From NCBI GenBank assembly GCA_946614205.1, contig CAMOGR010000191.1, positions 1 to 25,989 of the forward strand: a stretch of DNA of 25,989 nt, written 5' to 3'. This stretch comes from an uncultured Bacteroidales bacterium. GTDB taxonomy: Bacteria > Bacteroidota > Bacteroidia > Bacteroidales > UBA932. How positions within the stretch are numbered: position 1 is the stretch's first letter; the number at the start of each line of letters is the position of its first letter. The position numbers and the translations under genes were made by a program. Under the pieces are notes generated by a model. That model saw only the letters and a list, made by a program, of their open reading frames with translations, had not been told where the DNA came from and made no database searches. Positions 1 to 7,945 of the stretch are shown in pieces.

Positions 1-150
1 CTGTTCACCGACGGCAAGAGCTATCTTGGCATCGCCACGGCGGACGGCGCAGTCAGTGTGCTTGACCTTCAGCTCGAAGGCAAGAAACGTATGGATGTCC
101 GTGCATTCCTTGCGGGCTTCCGCAATCCCGAACAATACAAGTGCGTATGA
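1..150 (+). CDS. fmt: Methionyl-tRNA formyltransferase, C-terminal end (partial)
   Basis: Frame 1 is open from the window edge to TGA at 148-150 and encodes the last 49 residues of a longer protein. The segment reads as the end of the Fmt C-terminal OB-fold domain: TDGK-type turn, then a strand ending LDLQLEGKKRMDV and a final AFLAGFR helix. The QxxGKKRM..FLxGF pattern is the characteristic tail of bacterial Fmt. The enzyme formylates Met-tRNA(fMet) in the cytoplasm for translation initiation. The start and the catalytic formyltransferase domain lie outside the window. The next gene begins 23 nt downstream on the same strand. Identification rests on the tail only. Confidence 0.75.
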   Translation: MFTDGKSYLGIATADGAVSVLDLQLEGKKRMDVRAFLAGFRNPEQYKCV

Positions 151-173
151 TGTAACAAACACCTTTGAACACT

Positions 174-572
174 ATGAAAACTTCGTCCCAGACTCTTGGC
201 GCCCGAGGGGAGCAGGAGGCTTGCAATTATCTTGTCGGAGAGGGCCACAGGATTCTCCGGCGCAACTGGCGTGCCGGCCATCTTGAGCTGGATGTGATTT
301 CCGTCTGCGGAGGCACGCTGCATATAGTTGAGGTCAAGACCCGTACCGAAGGGGCTCCGGTGCCTCCGGAGTTCAACGTGGGCCGCGACAAGAGGCGCCA
401 CATGGTCGGCGCCGCGCAGGATTTCCTGCATTCCGATTCATGCCCGCCCGGAGTCGGTGAGGTTCAGTTCGATGTGCTGAGCGTTGTCTTTACTGATGGC
501 GGCCCGGTTATTGAATACTATCCGTCGGCTTTCGTGCCGGTTTACACCGGAGGGGGAGTCAACTTTAGATAA
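174..572 (+). CDS. yraN: YraN/UPF0102-family nuclease-fold protein
   Basis: 132 aa, the usual size for the family. It carries the UPF0102 signature: GxxGE near residues 9-13, a YL...GHRILRRNWR segment, then LELD (E38, D40) and IVEVKTR (E53, K55). Together these form a PD-(D/E)xK-like nuclease core. The usual GEIDLI motif is HLELDVI here, keeping both acidic residues. The family function is not firmly established; a role in DNA processing is inferred from the fold. An in-frame TTG at 165 would add three residues, but ATG at 174 gives the expected N-terminus. It follows fmt by 23 nt and is probably co-transcribed with it. Confidence 0.88.
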   Translation: MKTSSQTLGARGEQEACNYLVGEGHRILRRNWRAGHLELDVISVCGGTLHIVEVKTRTEGAPVPPEFNVGRDKRRHMVGAAQDFLHSDSCPPGVGEVQFDVLSVVFTDGGPVIEYYPSAFVPVYTGGGVNFR

Positions 573-597
573 CAATGGCTAATTCGCAATTAATTAG

Positions 598-605
598 TAT
601 ATTTG
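598..605 (+). promoter_or_regulatory. Bacteroidota-type -7 box for the M23 operon
   Basis: TATATTTG is a perfect TAnnTTTG match. Its last base is only 4 nt before the GTG start at 610, so the transcript would begin at or next to the start codon. No other start codon nearby gives the family N-terminus. Confidence 0.6.
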
Positions 606-609
606 CACC

Positions 610-1599
610 GTGAAGCACTTCGTGTACAATCCGGAAACCCTGAGTTACGAAGAGCAGCAGCTGCCGTGGTGGCGTGCGGCTCTGCGTTATTTTGTGATGG
701 CCGTGGGTACCGTTGCCGTGGTGGGAGGTGTGTACTGGTTCTATTTCGCCTATCTTGGCAAGGACCTTCCCAAGACCGCCATCCTCCGCACCCGCAACGA
801 CGCATGGCAGTCCAAGATTGGCGTCGTGCGTCACAAACTGGAGGTGTACGAATCCGTTCTGGGCGATGTAGAGGCCCGCAACGACTTGGTATACAGGTCG
901 ATATTTGCGCTCGACCCCATTCCCGACACCACTTTTGCCGATTCTTCAGGCAACGCCATGCTCGCCCTCGACCGGCGTCTGGACTGGGTGTCCGGGCGGA
1001 TAGGGGTGCAGCTGACCTCGCTCGGCGAGGTGGCCCTGGTGGCCAAGGAGGCCGGCGATATCGTCTCCCACATTCCGGCGGTGCCTCCTTTGCTCCCCAA
1101 GAAGGGGACGTATCACCTTTCAAGCCCTTTCGGCACCAGGACCGACCCTGTTTACGGCGGCACCGCCAGGCACATGGGGCAGGATTTCGCCTCGCACATA
1201 GGCAATCCGGTTTATGCTACCGGGGACGGTGTCGTGGAAAAGGTGGACTTCAAGTACAACGGCTACGGCAACGAGGTCGTCATCAACCACGGTTTCGGTT
1301 ACAAGACGCGCTACGCTCACCTCAATACGGTTGACGTAGGCGTTGGGCAGCCCCTCCGTCGCGGCGACAAGATAGGGGAGGTCGGCAAGTCGGGCAAGGC
1401 TACCGGGCCGCACCTTCACTACGAGGTGCTGTTCAGGGGCAATCAGGTTAACCCCATGAGTTTCATGGACATGGACATGCCGGTCGACGAGTACCGGGCC
1501 ATGATAGGAAAACGCAATTCGGAAATTCTTACCGGGCCGCCGTCAGCCTCCGCGCTGGGCGAGCGCCAGAAAAAACAGGGAACAGGTGGCAGGAAATAA
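610..1599 (+). CDS. Membrane-anchored M23 (LytM) family metallopeptidase
   Basis: 329 aa with a GTG start. A basic N-terminus is followed by one transmembrane helix (about 26-48), a predicted helical stalk (about 60-155) and a C-terminal LytM domain (about 165-290). Zinc-ligand motifs are complete: HxxxD at H188/D192 and HLH at H268/H270, so it may be an active peptidoglycan endopeptidase in the periplasm, or a LytM-type activator. The MKHFVYNPETL N-terminus supports the GTG at 610. The 3' end overlaps the next M23 gene by 14 nt, which suggests translational coupling. This tandem resembles cell-wall remodelling or division factors; the substrate cannot be read from sequence. Confidence 0.9.
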   Translation: MKHFVYNPETLSYEEQQLPWWRAALRYFVMAVGTVAVVGGVYWFYFAYLGKDLPKTAILRTRNDAWQSKIGVVRHKLEVYESVLGDVEARNDLVYRSIFALDPIPDTTFADSSGNAMLALDRRLDWVSGRIGVQLTSLGEVALVAKEAGDIVSHIPAVPPLLPKKGTYHLSSPFGTRTDPVYGGTARHMGQDFASHIGNPVYATGDGVVEKVDFKYNGYGNEVVINHGFGYKTRYAHLNTVDVGVGQPLRRGDKIGEVGKSGKATGPHLHYEVLFRGNQVNPMSFMDMDMPVDEYRAMIGKRNSEILTGPPSASALGERQKKQGTGGRK

Positions 1600-2545
1600 A
1601 CGCAAATACGAGTTGGACCTGCGCAGTTTCGACGTGCGCAAGGCGGGTTCGCATGTGGCGGCGACGCTGTGGACCGTCGTCAAGTTCGTGCTCACGGTCG
1701 TGTCGCTCACGGTCGTGGGCTATGCCGTATTCGCCCTCGTGTACAGCACTCCGGAAGAGAAACGTCTCCGCGCCGAAAACAAGGCATACGAGGCCCTGTA
1801 CCCCGGGCTGGTACCCAAAATCGACGAGATAGGCCGGGACATCGAGCGTCTCAGCCGCAAGGACGACATCATCTACAAAGACATATTCCACTCCGAGCCT
1901 CCGCAGGGAGACCCGGTCTCTTCCATGGGCATTTTCTTCGGCAGCGACTCGATACCGGATTCCAAACTGGTGTTCTATACCGCCGAAAAGGCGGACCGGC
2001 TCATTGCGGACGCCGTTTCGGTGGACAGCCTGTTCGCCCGGATAGCCTCCGCGCTGCGCACTCCGGGGCTGGTCCTGCCGCCCATGCGCCTACCGCTCGA
2101 CACCCTGAGCTACACCCAGGTGGGAGCCGGCACCGGCATCAAGACCAACCCGTTCTATACCACCGACGCCCATCACAACGGCGTCGACTTCATAGTCTCC
2201 GAGGGCACTCCCGTCTATGCGGCGGCGGACGGAATCGTGAGCGGCGTGGTACGTTCCCGCAAGGGTGACGGCAATACCGTAACCATCAGGCATCCCGGCT
2301 CTTACGTAACGCGGTACAGCCATCTGAGGGAGATTCTCGTGCAGCAGGGGCAGAGCGTCCGGTGCGGCCGCACCATCGGCACGGCGGGCATGTCGGGCAA
2401 TTCATACGCCCCGCACCTGCATTACGAGGTGCTGCGCGACTCCCTTGTCCTCGACCCGCTGAGCTACATCTTCGCTACCGTCACTCCGCAGGAGTATTCC
2501 AACATGGTCTACATGGCCCAGCACACCAGACAATCAATGGATTAA
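1586..2545 (+). CDS. Second membrane-anchored M23 (LytM) family metallopeptidase
   Basis: 319 aa, GTG start inside the end of the previous gene (14-nt overlap). Same architecture as its neighbour: cytoplasmic basic tail (about 1-26), transmembrane helix (about 27-53), helical stalk (about 60-160) and LytM domain (about 175-300). Motifs HNGVD (H197, D201) and HLH (H277, H279) keep the zinc ligands. The two proteins are diverged paralogues; LytM proteins can dimerise through coiled coils, so a heteromeric envelope complex is plausible but inferred. The MerR-type gene starts 5 nt after the stop, so the three genes form one unit. Confidence 0.9.
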   Translation: MAGNKRKYELDLRSFDVRKAGSHVAATLWTVVKFVLTVVSLTVVGYAVFALVYSTPEEKRLRAENKAYEALYPGLVPKIDEIGRDIERLSRKDDIIYKDIFHSEPPQGDPVSSMGIFFGSDSIPDSKLVFYTAEKADRLIADAVSVDSLFARIASALRTPGLVLPPMRLPLDTLSYTQVGAGTGIKTNPFYTTDAHHNGVDFIVSEGTPVYAAADGIVSGVVRSRKGDGNTVTIRHPGSYVTRYSHLREILVQQGQSVRCGRTIGTAGMSGNSYAPHLHYEVLRDSLVLDPLSYIFATVTPQEYSNMVYMAQHTRQSMD

Positions 2546-2550
2546 TCAAT

Positions 2551-2868
2551 ATGGAAAAACTGTTCTACTCTATCGGCGAGGCCTCCGAGGCCATAGGCGA
2601 ATCGGTCTCCCTCGTACGTTTCTGGTCCAATTCTTTCCCAAAGCTTCTCAAGCCCAGGCGCAACGCAAAGGGCAACCGCCAGTTCACGGCCGACGACATC
2701 GAGACCCTCAAGCAGATACACTATCTCGTGAAAGAGAAGGGTCTCACGCTGGAAGGCGCCGAACGCCAGATGCAGGCCGAAAGGGCTTCGGTCAGCAAGT
2801 CGGTGAAGGCGCTTGAATCACTGCGCGAAATCCGCACCCAACTTATGGAAATAAAGAATTCCTTATAA
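2551..2868 (+). CDS. MerR-family transcriptional regulator
   Basis: 105 aa. The N-terminal MerR winged helix-turn-helix is clear: YSIGEASEAIGESVSLVRFW (residues 6-25), then a wing around residues 38-46 where GNRQF replaces the usual GxRxY, and DDIETLKQIHYLVKEKGLTLEGA. A short coiled coil (about 78-105) probably dimerises the protein. No C-terminal effector domain or metal-binding cysteines are present, so the signal is unknown. ATG at 2551 is chosen because it gives the standard MerR N-terminus; upstream in-frame codons lie inside the M23 gene. It sits 5 nt after the M23 pair and probably shares their transcript. Confidence 0.88.
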   Translation: MEKLFYSIGEASEAIGESVSLVRFWSNSFPKLLKPRRNAKGNRQFTADDIETLKQIHYLVKEKGLTLEGAERQMQAERASVSKSVKALESLREIRTQLMEIKNSL

Positions 2869-2881
2869 GCAAAAAAATACC

Positions 2882-2889
2882 TATCTTTG
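2882..2889 (+). promoter_or_regulatory. Promoter -7 box for the zinc-ribbon/dnaB/rnf run
   Basis: TATCTTTG matches TAnnTTTG exactly, 29 nt before the ATG at 2919. No clear TTG is seen at the -33 distance. It is the only good promoter box I see before the long co-directional gene run. Confidence 0.6.
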
Positions 2890-2918
2890 CCCTTCTTGAA
2901 ATTCGAATGATATAATAT

Positions 2919-3740
2919 ATGGCCACTACCAAGAAATCAATCAAAAAGATCGGGACGCCGATCGACCAAAGGGAAACTTTTGTCTCCCTGCAGAAAAACT
3001 TTGCCGACTCCGAGTCCAACACCGAGGAGAAGCTCCGCATCCTCTACGACCTCCAGAATGCCGACAACAACATCGACAAGCTCGTTCAGCTCCGCGGCGA
3101 ACTTCCTGCAGAGGTGTCCGAGCTCGAGGGCCAGGTGGAATCCTGCAACGCCCGCATCGAGTCCCTGGAGCAGATAATTGCCCAGTACAACGACAATATC
3201 GCCGCCATGAACGAGGATATCGTCTCCCTGGATGCTGAAATCGAGCGCTACCGCTCCCAGCTGGAGAAGATTTCCAACTCCCGCGAGTTCGATTCCATCA
3301 ACAAGGAGCTCGAGAACCTCGGCATCCTTCGCAAAATCGACGAGAAGAAAATCGGCGAAAGCCGCGACGCCATCGCTGACAACAAGGCTGCGATAGAGAA
3401 CGTCAAGACCAAGCTCGACGTCCTCGCAATCGACCTTGAGGCCAAGAAAGAGGAGCTCGCCCGCATCGTGGAATCCACCGCAAAGGAGGAAAAGGTTCTC
3501 ACCCAGACCCGCGACGGCCTTGCAGAGAAGCTCGACGAGCGCACCCTCAGCGCATACAACCGCATCCGCGCCAGCGTCCACAACCACCTTGCAGTGGTGA
3601 CCGTATTCAACGGCGACTCCTGCGGCGGCTGCTTCAACACCGTCACGCCCCAGCGCCTCATCGACATCGCTTCCGGCAAGAAGCTTGTCATCTGCGAGCA
3701 TTGCGGCCGCATCATCGTAGCCACTCCTTCCGCAGAGTAG
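2919..3740 (+). CDS. Coiled-coil zinc-ribbon protein (C4-type zinc-ribbon family)
   Basis: 273 aa. The N-terminus is followed by a long antiparallel coiled coil rich in Glu, Lys and Leu (about 35-205), then a C-terminal zinc ribbon with ligands C235/C238 (CGGC) and C259/C262 (CEHC). This layout is typical of the bacterial C4-type zinc-ribbon, nucleic-acid-binding-like family found across Bacteroidota; its precise role is not established. It starts the run that continues into dnaB 3 nt after its stop. Any link to replication is inferred from that proximity only. Confidence 0.85.
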   Translation: MATTKKSIKKIGTPIDQRETFVSLQKNFADSESNTEEKLRILYDLQNADNNIDKLVQLRGELPAEVSELEGQVESCNARIESLEQIIAQYNDNIAAMNEDIVSLDAEIERYRSQLEKISNSREFDSINKELENLGILRKIDEKKIGESRDAIADNKAAIENVKTKLDVLAIDLEAKKEELARIVESTAKEEKVLTQTRDGLAEKLDERTLSAYNRIRASVHNHLAVVTVFNGDSCGGCFNTVTPQRLIDIASGKKLVICEHCGRIIVATPSAE

Positions 3741-3743
3741 CGT

Positions 3744-5243
3744 ATGCCCGAGCCCAAGACTCCTCGCAAGAAGCCGCAGACTGCAAACCTTGAGTCCCTC
3801 GGCCTTGAGATGGGCAACAAGCCCCCTCAGGCCCTGGACGTCGAGGAAGCGGTCCTCGGCGCCATGCTGCTGGAGGCCTCCTGCGTAGACCTCGCCATGG
3901 AGGAACTGTCCGCTGCGTGCTTCTACGACCAGCGGCACCGCATGATATTCGAGGCCATGGGCTCCCTGGTGATAGACCACATCTCGGTCGACATCATCAC
4001 CGTCAGCAACCGCCTCAAGGAGAAGGGCAACCTGGAGACCGTGGGCGGTCCCGCCGTGCTTGCCGCCCTGTCGGAGAAGGTGGGCAGCGCCGCTCACATG
4101 GAGTATTACGTCAAGATACTTAAGCAGAAGAGCATACAGCGCGACCTCATTACCGCCTCGTACGACATACTCCGGGACGCCTACGACGAGTCCGTCGGAG
4201 TCGACGACCTCATCGACAAGGCCCAGACCAAGATATACGACGCCATCCAGAGCAACGTCCGCAAGGAGGTCCAGGATATCAGCAGCATCATCAACGATGC
4301 CATGAACGATATCCAGGAGCAGCAGAGTTCCGAGGGCCTGAGCGGCGTGCCGTCCGGTTTCGTGAGCATCGACCGCATAACCAACGGCTGGCAGCGCTCC
4401 GACCTCATAATCCTTGCCGCACGTCCTTCCGTGGGTAAGACGGCGTTCGCGCTGAACCTTGCCCGCAACGCTGCCGTGGACCATCACATTCCCGTGGCGG
4501 TCTTCTCTCTGGAAATGTCCAGTAAGCAGCTCGTCAAGCGCCTCATGACCAGCGAATCTGGCCTCAGCGCAGACAAAATCAAGGGCAGCGTGAAGATGGA
4601 GCCATACGAGTGGGAGCAGCTGGAGTTCAAGCTCCGCGGCCTCTCCAAGGCGCCTTTCTACATCGACGACACTCCCGGCATGCAGATTATGGAGTTCCGC
4701 ACCAAGGCCAAGAACCTCGTGAAGAACAAGGGCGTACGCCTCATCGTGGTGGACTACCTTCAGCTGATGCAGGGGCCCGTGGAACTCAAGGGCATGCGAG
4801 AGCAGGAGGTTGCGGCAATATCCCGTACCCTCAAGGCTACGGCCAAGGAGCTCGACATACCCATCATCGCCCTCTCGCAGCTGTCCCGCCAGGCTGTCAC
4901 CCGTGCGGGCAGTGCAGGCAAGCCGTTGCTCAGCGACCTTCGCGAGTCAGGCTCCATCGAGCAGGACGCCGACATGGTAATCTTCATACACAGACCGGAT
5001 TACGTCGGCCTGAGCGAGAACCTGGAAGACCGCGAGAAGACGCAGATAATAATAGCCAAGCACCGTAACGGAGAGACCCGCGACATCGACATGATTTTCA
5101 AGAGCGAGCAGATTCGCTTCCTGGAAATGGACGAGGCCCTCGACAGCCTCGCCGACCGCAGCGTTCCCTCCGGCATGAATGCGGACGACCCGTACACCTC
5201 AGGCTCCGCCTATGGCGGATTCGCCACCCCCACAGAGTTTTAA
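3744..5243 (+). CDS. dnaB: Replicative DNA helicase DnaB
   Basis: 499 aa, slightly longer than the usual 450-480 because of a basic N-terminal extension (1-25). The N-terminal DnaB domain (about 27-130) has the PPQALDVEEAVLGAML hallmark. The RecA-like C-terminal domain (about 200-470) shows Walker A ARPSVGKT at 226-233, Walker B LIVVDYLQLM at 333-342, and SQLSR and AKHRNGE motifs. It is the ring helicase that unwinds DNA at the replication fork. No intein is visible in the Walker A or later motifs, where DnaB inteins often sit. Its stop TAA shares its last base with the next ATG. Confidence 0.97.
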   Translation: MPEPKTPRKKPQTANLESLGLEMGNKPPQALDVEEAVLGAMLLEASCVDLAMEELSAACFYDQRHRMIFEAMGSLVIDHISVDIITVSNRLKEKGNLETVGGPAVLAALSEKVGSAAHMEYYVKILKQKSIQRDLITASYDILRDAYDESVGVDDLIDKAQTKIYDAIQSNVRKEVQDISSIINDAMNDIQEQQSSEGLSGVPSGFVSIDRITNGWQRSDLIILAARPSVGKTAFALNLARNAAVDHHIPVAVFSLEMSSKQLVKRLMTSESGLSADKIKGSVKMEPYEWEQLEFKLRGLSKAPFYIDDTPGMQIMEFRTKAKNLVKNKGVRLIVVDYLQLMQGPVELKGMREQEVAAISRTLKATAKELDIPIIALSQLSRQAVTRAGSAGKPLLSDLRESGSIEQDADMVIFIHRPDYVGLSENLEDREKTQIIIAKHRNGETRDIDMIFKSEQIRFLEMDEALDSLADRSVPSGMNADDPYTSGSAYGGFATPTEF

Positions 5244-5650
5244 TGGAAGAAATAACCCACAAAGGCAGGATTACTGCCATCGATCCGGAGATAACCACGA
5301 TAGAAATCATCTCCGAGTCCGCCTGTTCCTCTTGCCATGCCAAGGGGCTCTGCAGCCTGGGCGACGCCAAGGTGAAGGAAATCCAGGTGCGCACCAGCGC
5401 ATGGACGCCCCGCAAGGTCGGCGACGAGGTCGAGGTTGCCCTGCGCAAGGCCATGGGCTACAAGGCCGTGTTCATCGCCTACGGCCTTCCGCTCGTGGTG
5501 CTGTTCGCGGCCCTCATGATACTCAACGCCATAGGGCTGGGAGAGCTCTACGCCGGCCTGGGAGCCATAGGCGCAGTGCTTGTGTGCTACCTTGTCATCT
5601 TCCTGTTCCGCAATAAGTTAAGCAAAGAATATACATTTTACCTGAAATGA
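5243..5650 (+). CDS. rseC: RseC/SoxR-reducing-system family membrane protein
   Basis: 135 aa. A short N-terminal beta domain carries cysteines C28, C31 and C37 (CSSC...GLC), followed by two transmembrane helices (about 74-96 and 103-123). This is the RseC/MucC layout. In enterobacteria RseC acts with Rsx (Rnf-type) proteins to reduce SoxR; here the gene directly precedes rnfB with a 4-nt ATGA overlap. No soxR-like gene is adjacent, so a role in Rnf assembly or Fe-S/redox maintenance is inferred from position. The start codon overlaps the dnaB stop by one base. Confidence 0.87.
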   Translation: MEEITHKGRITAIDPEITTIEIISESACSSCHAKGLCSLGDAKVKEIQVRTSAWTPRKVGDEVEVALRKAMGYKAVFIAYGLPLVVLFAALMILNAIGLGELYAGLGAIGAVLVCYLVIFLFRNKLSKEYTFYLK

Positions 5651-6600
5651 CCAACACTATCATCTGGACCGTCGTGATTCTTACGGTTCTCGGCCTTCTG
5701 CTGTCCCTGGTGCTCTTCTGGGTGGCCAGGAAGTTCAAGGTTGAGGAGGACCCCAGGATTGACGACATTGAAAAAACTCTTCCCGGCGCCAATTGCGGCG
5801 GCTGCGGATTCGCCGGATGCCGTGCCTTCGCCGACGCCGCCGTCAAGGCGGGCAACCTCGACGCGAACTACTGCCCCGTGGGCGGCGCCGAGGTTATGAA
5901 GAAGGTCGCCGCCATCCTGGGGTGCGAGGTACGCGAAGCCGCTCCTCTTGTGGCGGTCGTCCGCTGCAACGGCACCTGCGACGCCCGTCCCCGCATCAAC
6001 ATCTACGAGGGTGAGCAGAGCTGCAAAGTCAAGGCGGCCCTGTACGGAGGTGACACCGGCTGTCTGTTCGGCTGTCTCGGATGCGGCGACTGCGTTGCGG
6101 CCTGCCAGTTCGGAGCCCTGAGCATGGATTCCGTCACCGGCCTTCCAGTGGTCGACGAATCCAAGTGTACCGCCTGCGGCAAATGTGCCGCCGCTTGTCC
6201 CAAGCGCGTCATCGAGCTTCGTCCGAAGGGCCCCCGCGGCATGCGCATGTACGTTTCCTGCATAAACAAAGACAAGGGCCCGGTCGCGAAGAAGTCCTGT
6301 TCCTCCGCCTGCATAGGCTGCGGAATCTGCGAAAAGACCTGCCAGCACGGCGCAATCACCATTGCCGACAACGTGGCATGGATAGATCCTGCGAAGTGCA
6401 AGCTCTGCCGCGAGTGCGAGGCCATGTGTCCCGCCGGCGCCATTCACGGGGTGAATTTCCCCAAGCCGCTCGACAAGGAAGCGGTGAAGAAGCGCATCGC
6501 CGACCGCAAGGCCAAGGCTGCAGAAGCCGCGAAAGCCGCGGCCGAAGCAGTGAAGGCTCCCGTCCAACCCGAGGTTAAAAAGGAGGAAAGCAATGGGTAA
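5647..6600 (+). CDS. rnfB: Rnf electron-transport complex subunit B
   Basis: 317 aa. An N-terminal membrane anchor (about 5-27) precedes the four-cysteine Fe-S domain (C50, C53, C58, C76; motif CGGCGFAGC). Four ferredoxin-type CxxCxxCxxxC motifs follow, at CLGCGDCVAAC, CTACGKCAAAC, CIGCGICEKTC and CKLCRECEAMC. RnfB is thought to take electrons from ferredoxin and pass them to the membrane complex that exchanges electrons with NAD and pumps Na+ or H+. The tail (about 285-317) is rich in Ala, Lys and Glu and looks disordered. It overlaps rseC by 4 nt and rnfC by 8 nt. Confidence 0.96.
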   Translation: MTNTIIWTVVILTVLGLLLSLVLFWVARKFKVEEDPRIDDIEKTLPGANCGGCGFAGCRAFADAAVKAGNLDANYCPVGGAEVMKKVAAILGCEVREAAPLVAVVRCNGTCDARPRINIYEGEQSCKVKAALYGGDTGCLFGCLGCGDCVAACQFGALSMDSVTGLPVVDESKCTACGKCAAACPKRVIELRPKGPRGMRMYVSCINKDKGPVAKKSCSSACIGCGICEKTCQHGAITIADNVAWIDPAKCKLCRECEAMCPAGAIHGVNFPKPLDKEAVKKRIADRKAKAAEAAKAAAEAVKAPVQPEVKKEESNG

Positions 6601-7942
6601 ACTGACATTCTCCATCGGCGGCATCCATCCGCACGACAACAAGATTGCGCGCGAGCGCAAGATAGAAGTACTGCCCCTGCCCGACAGGGTGTATGTATCG
6701 ATGTTCCAGCATCTTGGCGCAATGGCCAAACCCATCGTCGCAGTGGGTGACACCGTCAAGGCGGGCCAGGTCATCGCAGAGCCCGGCGGCTTCATTTCCG
6801 CCTACATACATTCGCCCGTGAGCGGAACCGTCCGCAGCATAGGCCCCCGCAAGGACCTTGCGGGCTTCATGCAGATGCACATAGAGATTGAAGTGCAGGG
6901 CGACGAATGGGCCGAGGGCATCGACCTCAGCCCCGAGCTCGTCACCGACATACCAGAAGACAAGGCTTTCATCCTCGACCGCATCAAAATGAACGGCGTC
7001 GTGGGTCTTGGAGGAGCCACCTTCCCCACGCATGTCAAACTCAATCCGCCGCCCGGAAAGACAGCCGAGTGCCTCATTCTCAACGGCGCCGAGTGCGAGC
7101 CCTTCCTCACCAGCGACTACCGCATCCTGCTCGAAAGGACCGACGAAATCGTTGTCGGCGCCGCCATCATGCAGAAGGTCCTGGGAGGCTGCCGCTGCGT
7201 AATCGGCATCGAGGAGAACAAGCCTGAGGCCATTGCAGCTGTACGCGCGAGCGTCGCCCGCCTCGGATACAAGTCCATGGAGGTTGCAGTGCTCCGCAAA
7301 CGTTATCCGCAGGGAGGCGAAAAGCAGCTCATCGACGCCGTGATGCACCGTCAGGTGAAGTCCGGCGGGCTGCCCATCGACGTAGGCGCCGTGGTGCAGA
7401 ACGTCGCCACGTCACTTGCCGTATACGAGGCCGTCCAGAAGAACAAGCCCTTGGTTACCAATACCTTGACAGTTACGGGCGAGGGCCTTGCCCCCGAGGC
7501 TCAGCACAACTACCTCTTCCGCATCGGCGTCCCACTGTCGTTCATTGCACAGTACGCCGGCGGCGTGCCCGAGGGCACCGTCAAGATTGTGAGCGGCGGC
7601 CCCATGATGGGCAAGGCCATCGCAAATCTGGACGCCACCACCGTAAAGGGTTCCTCGTCGATTCTGTACCTGTCGGAGAACACCCTCCGCAAAGCGGAAG
7701 GCCCCTGCATCCGCTGCGGCCGCTGCGCCGACGCATGCCCCATGGGCCTGGAGCCTTTCCTTCTCAAGAGTCTCTACAAGGCCGGCGACATCGCCGCCCT
7801 GGAGCAGAATGCTGCGCAGGACTGCATCGAATGCGGCTGCTGCCAGTACAGTTGTCCGTCTTATATCCCCCTGCTCGACAACATCCGTATGGCCAAGGGC
7901 CAGGTGATGGGCGTCATCAGGGCCCGAAACGCCAAAAAATAA
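6593..7942 (+). CDS. rnfC: Rnf electron-transport complex subunit C
   Basis: 449 aa, usual for compact RnfC. An N-terminal biotinyl/lipoyl-like region (PLPDRVYVSMFQHLGA...VKAGQVIAEPGG) precedes the NADH/FMN-binding domain with GVVGLGGATFPTHVK (about residue 130-145) and NGAECEP. Two [4Fe-4S] motifs lie near the C-terminus: CIRCGRCADACP from about residue 372 and CIECGCCQYSCP from about 411. It is the peripheral NADH-side subunit of Rnf. The start ATG lies 8 nt inside rnfB and rnfD starts 3 nt after the stop, so the genes are tightly coupled. Confidence 0.97.
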   Translation: MGKLTFSIGGIHPHDNKIARERKIEVLPLPDRVYVSMFQHLGAMAKPIVAVGDTVKAGQVIAEPGGFISAYIHSPVSGTVRSIGPRKDLAGFMQMHIEIEVQGDEWAEGIDLSPELVTDIPEDKAFILDRIKMNGVVGLGGATFPTHVKLNPPPGKTAECLILNGAECEPFLTSDYRILLERTDEIVVGAAIMQKVLGGCRCVIGIEENKPEAIAAVRASVARLGYKSMEVAVLRKRYPQGGEKQLIDAVMHRQVKSGGLPIDVGAVVQNVATSLAVYEAVQKNKPLVTNTLTVTGEGLAPEAQHNYLFRIGVPLSFIAQYAGGVPEGTVKIVSGGPMMGKAIANLDATTVKGSSSILYLSENTLRKAEGPCIRCGRCADACPMGLEPFLLKSLYKAGDIAALEQNAAQDCIECGCCQYSCPSYIPLLDNIRMAKGQVMGVIRARNAKK

Positions 7943-7945
7943 CCT

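Noticed and set aside
2937..4487. 516-codon minus-strand frame opposite the zinc-ribbon and dnaB genes
   Set aside because: Composition is that of an antisense GC-rich shadow, and the plus strand has two well-supported genes.
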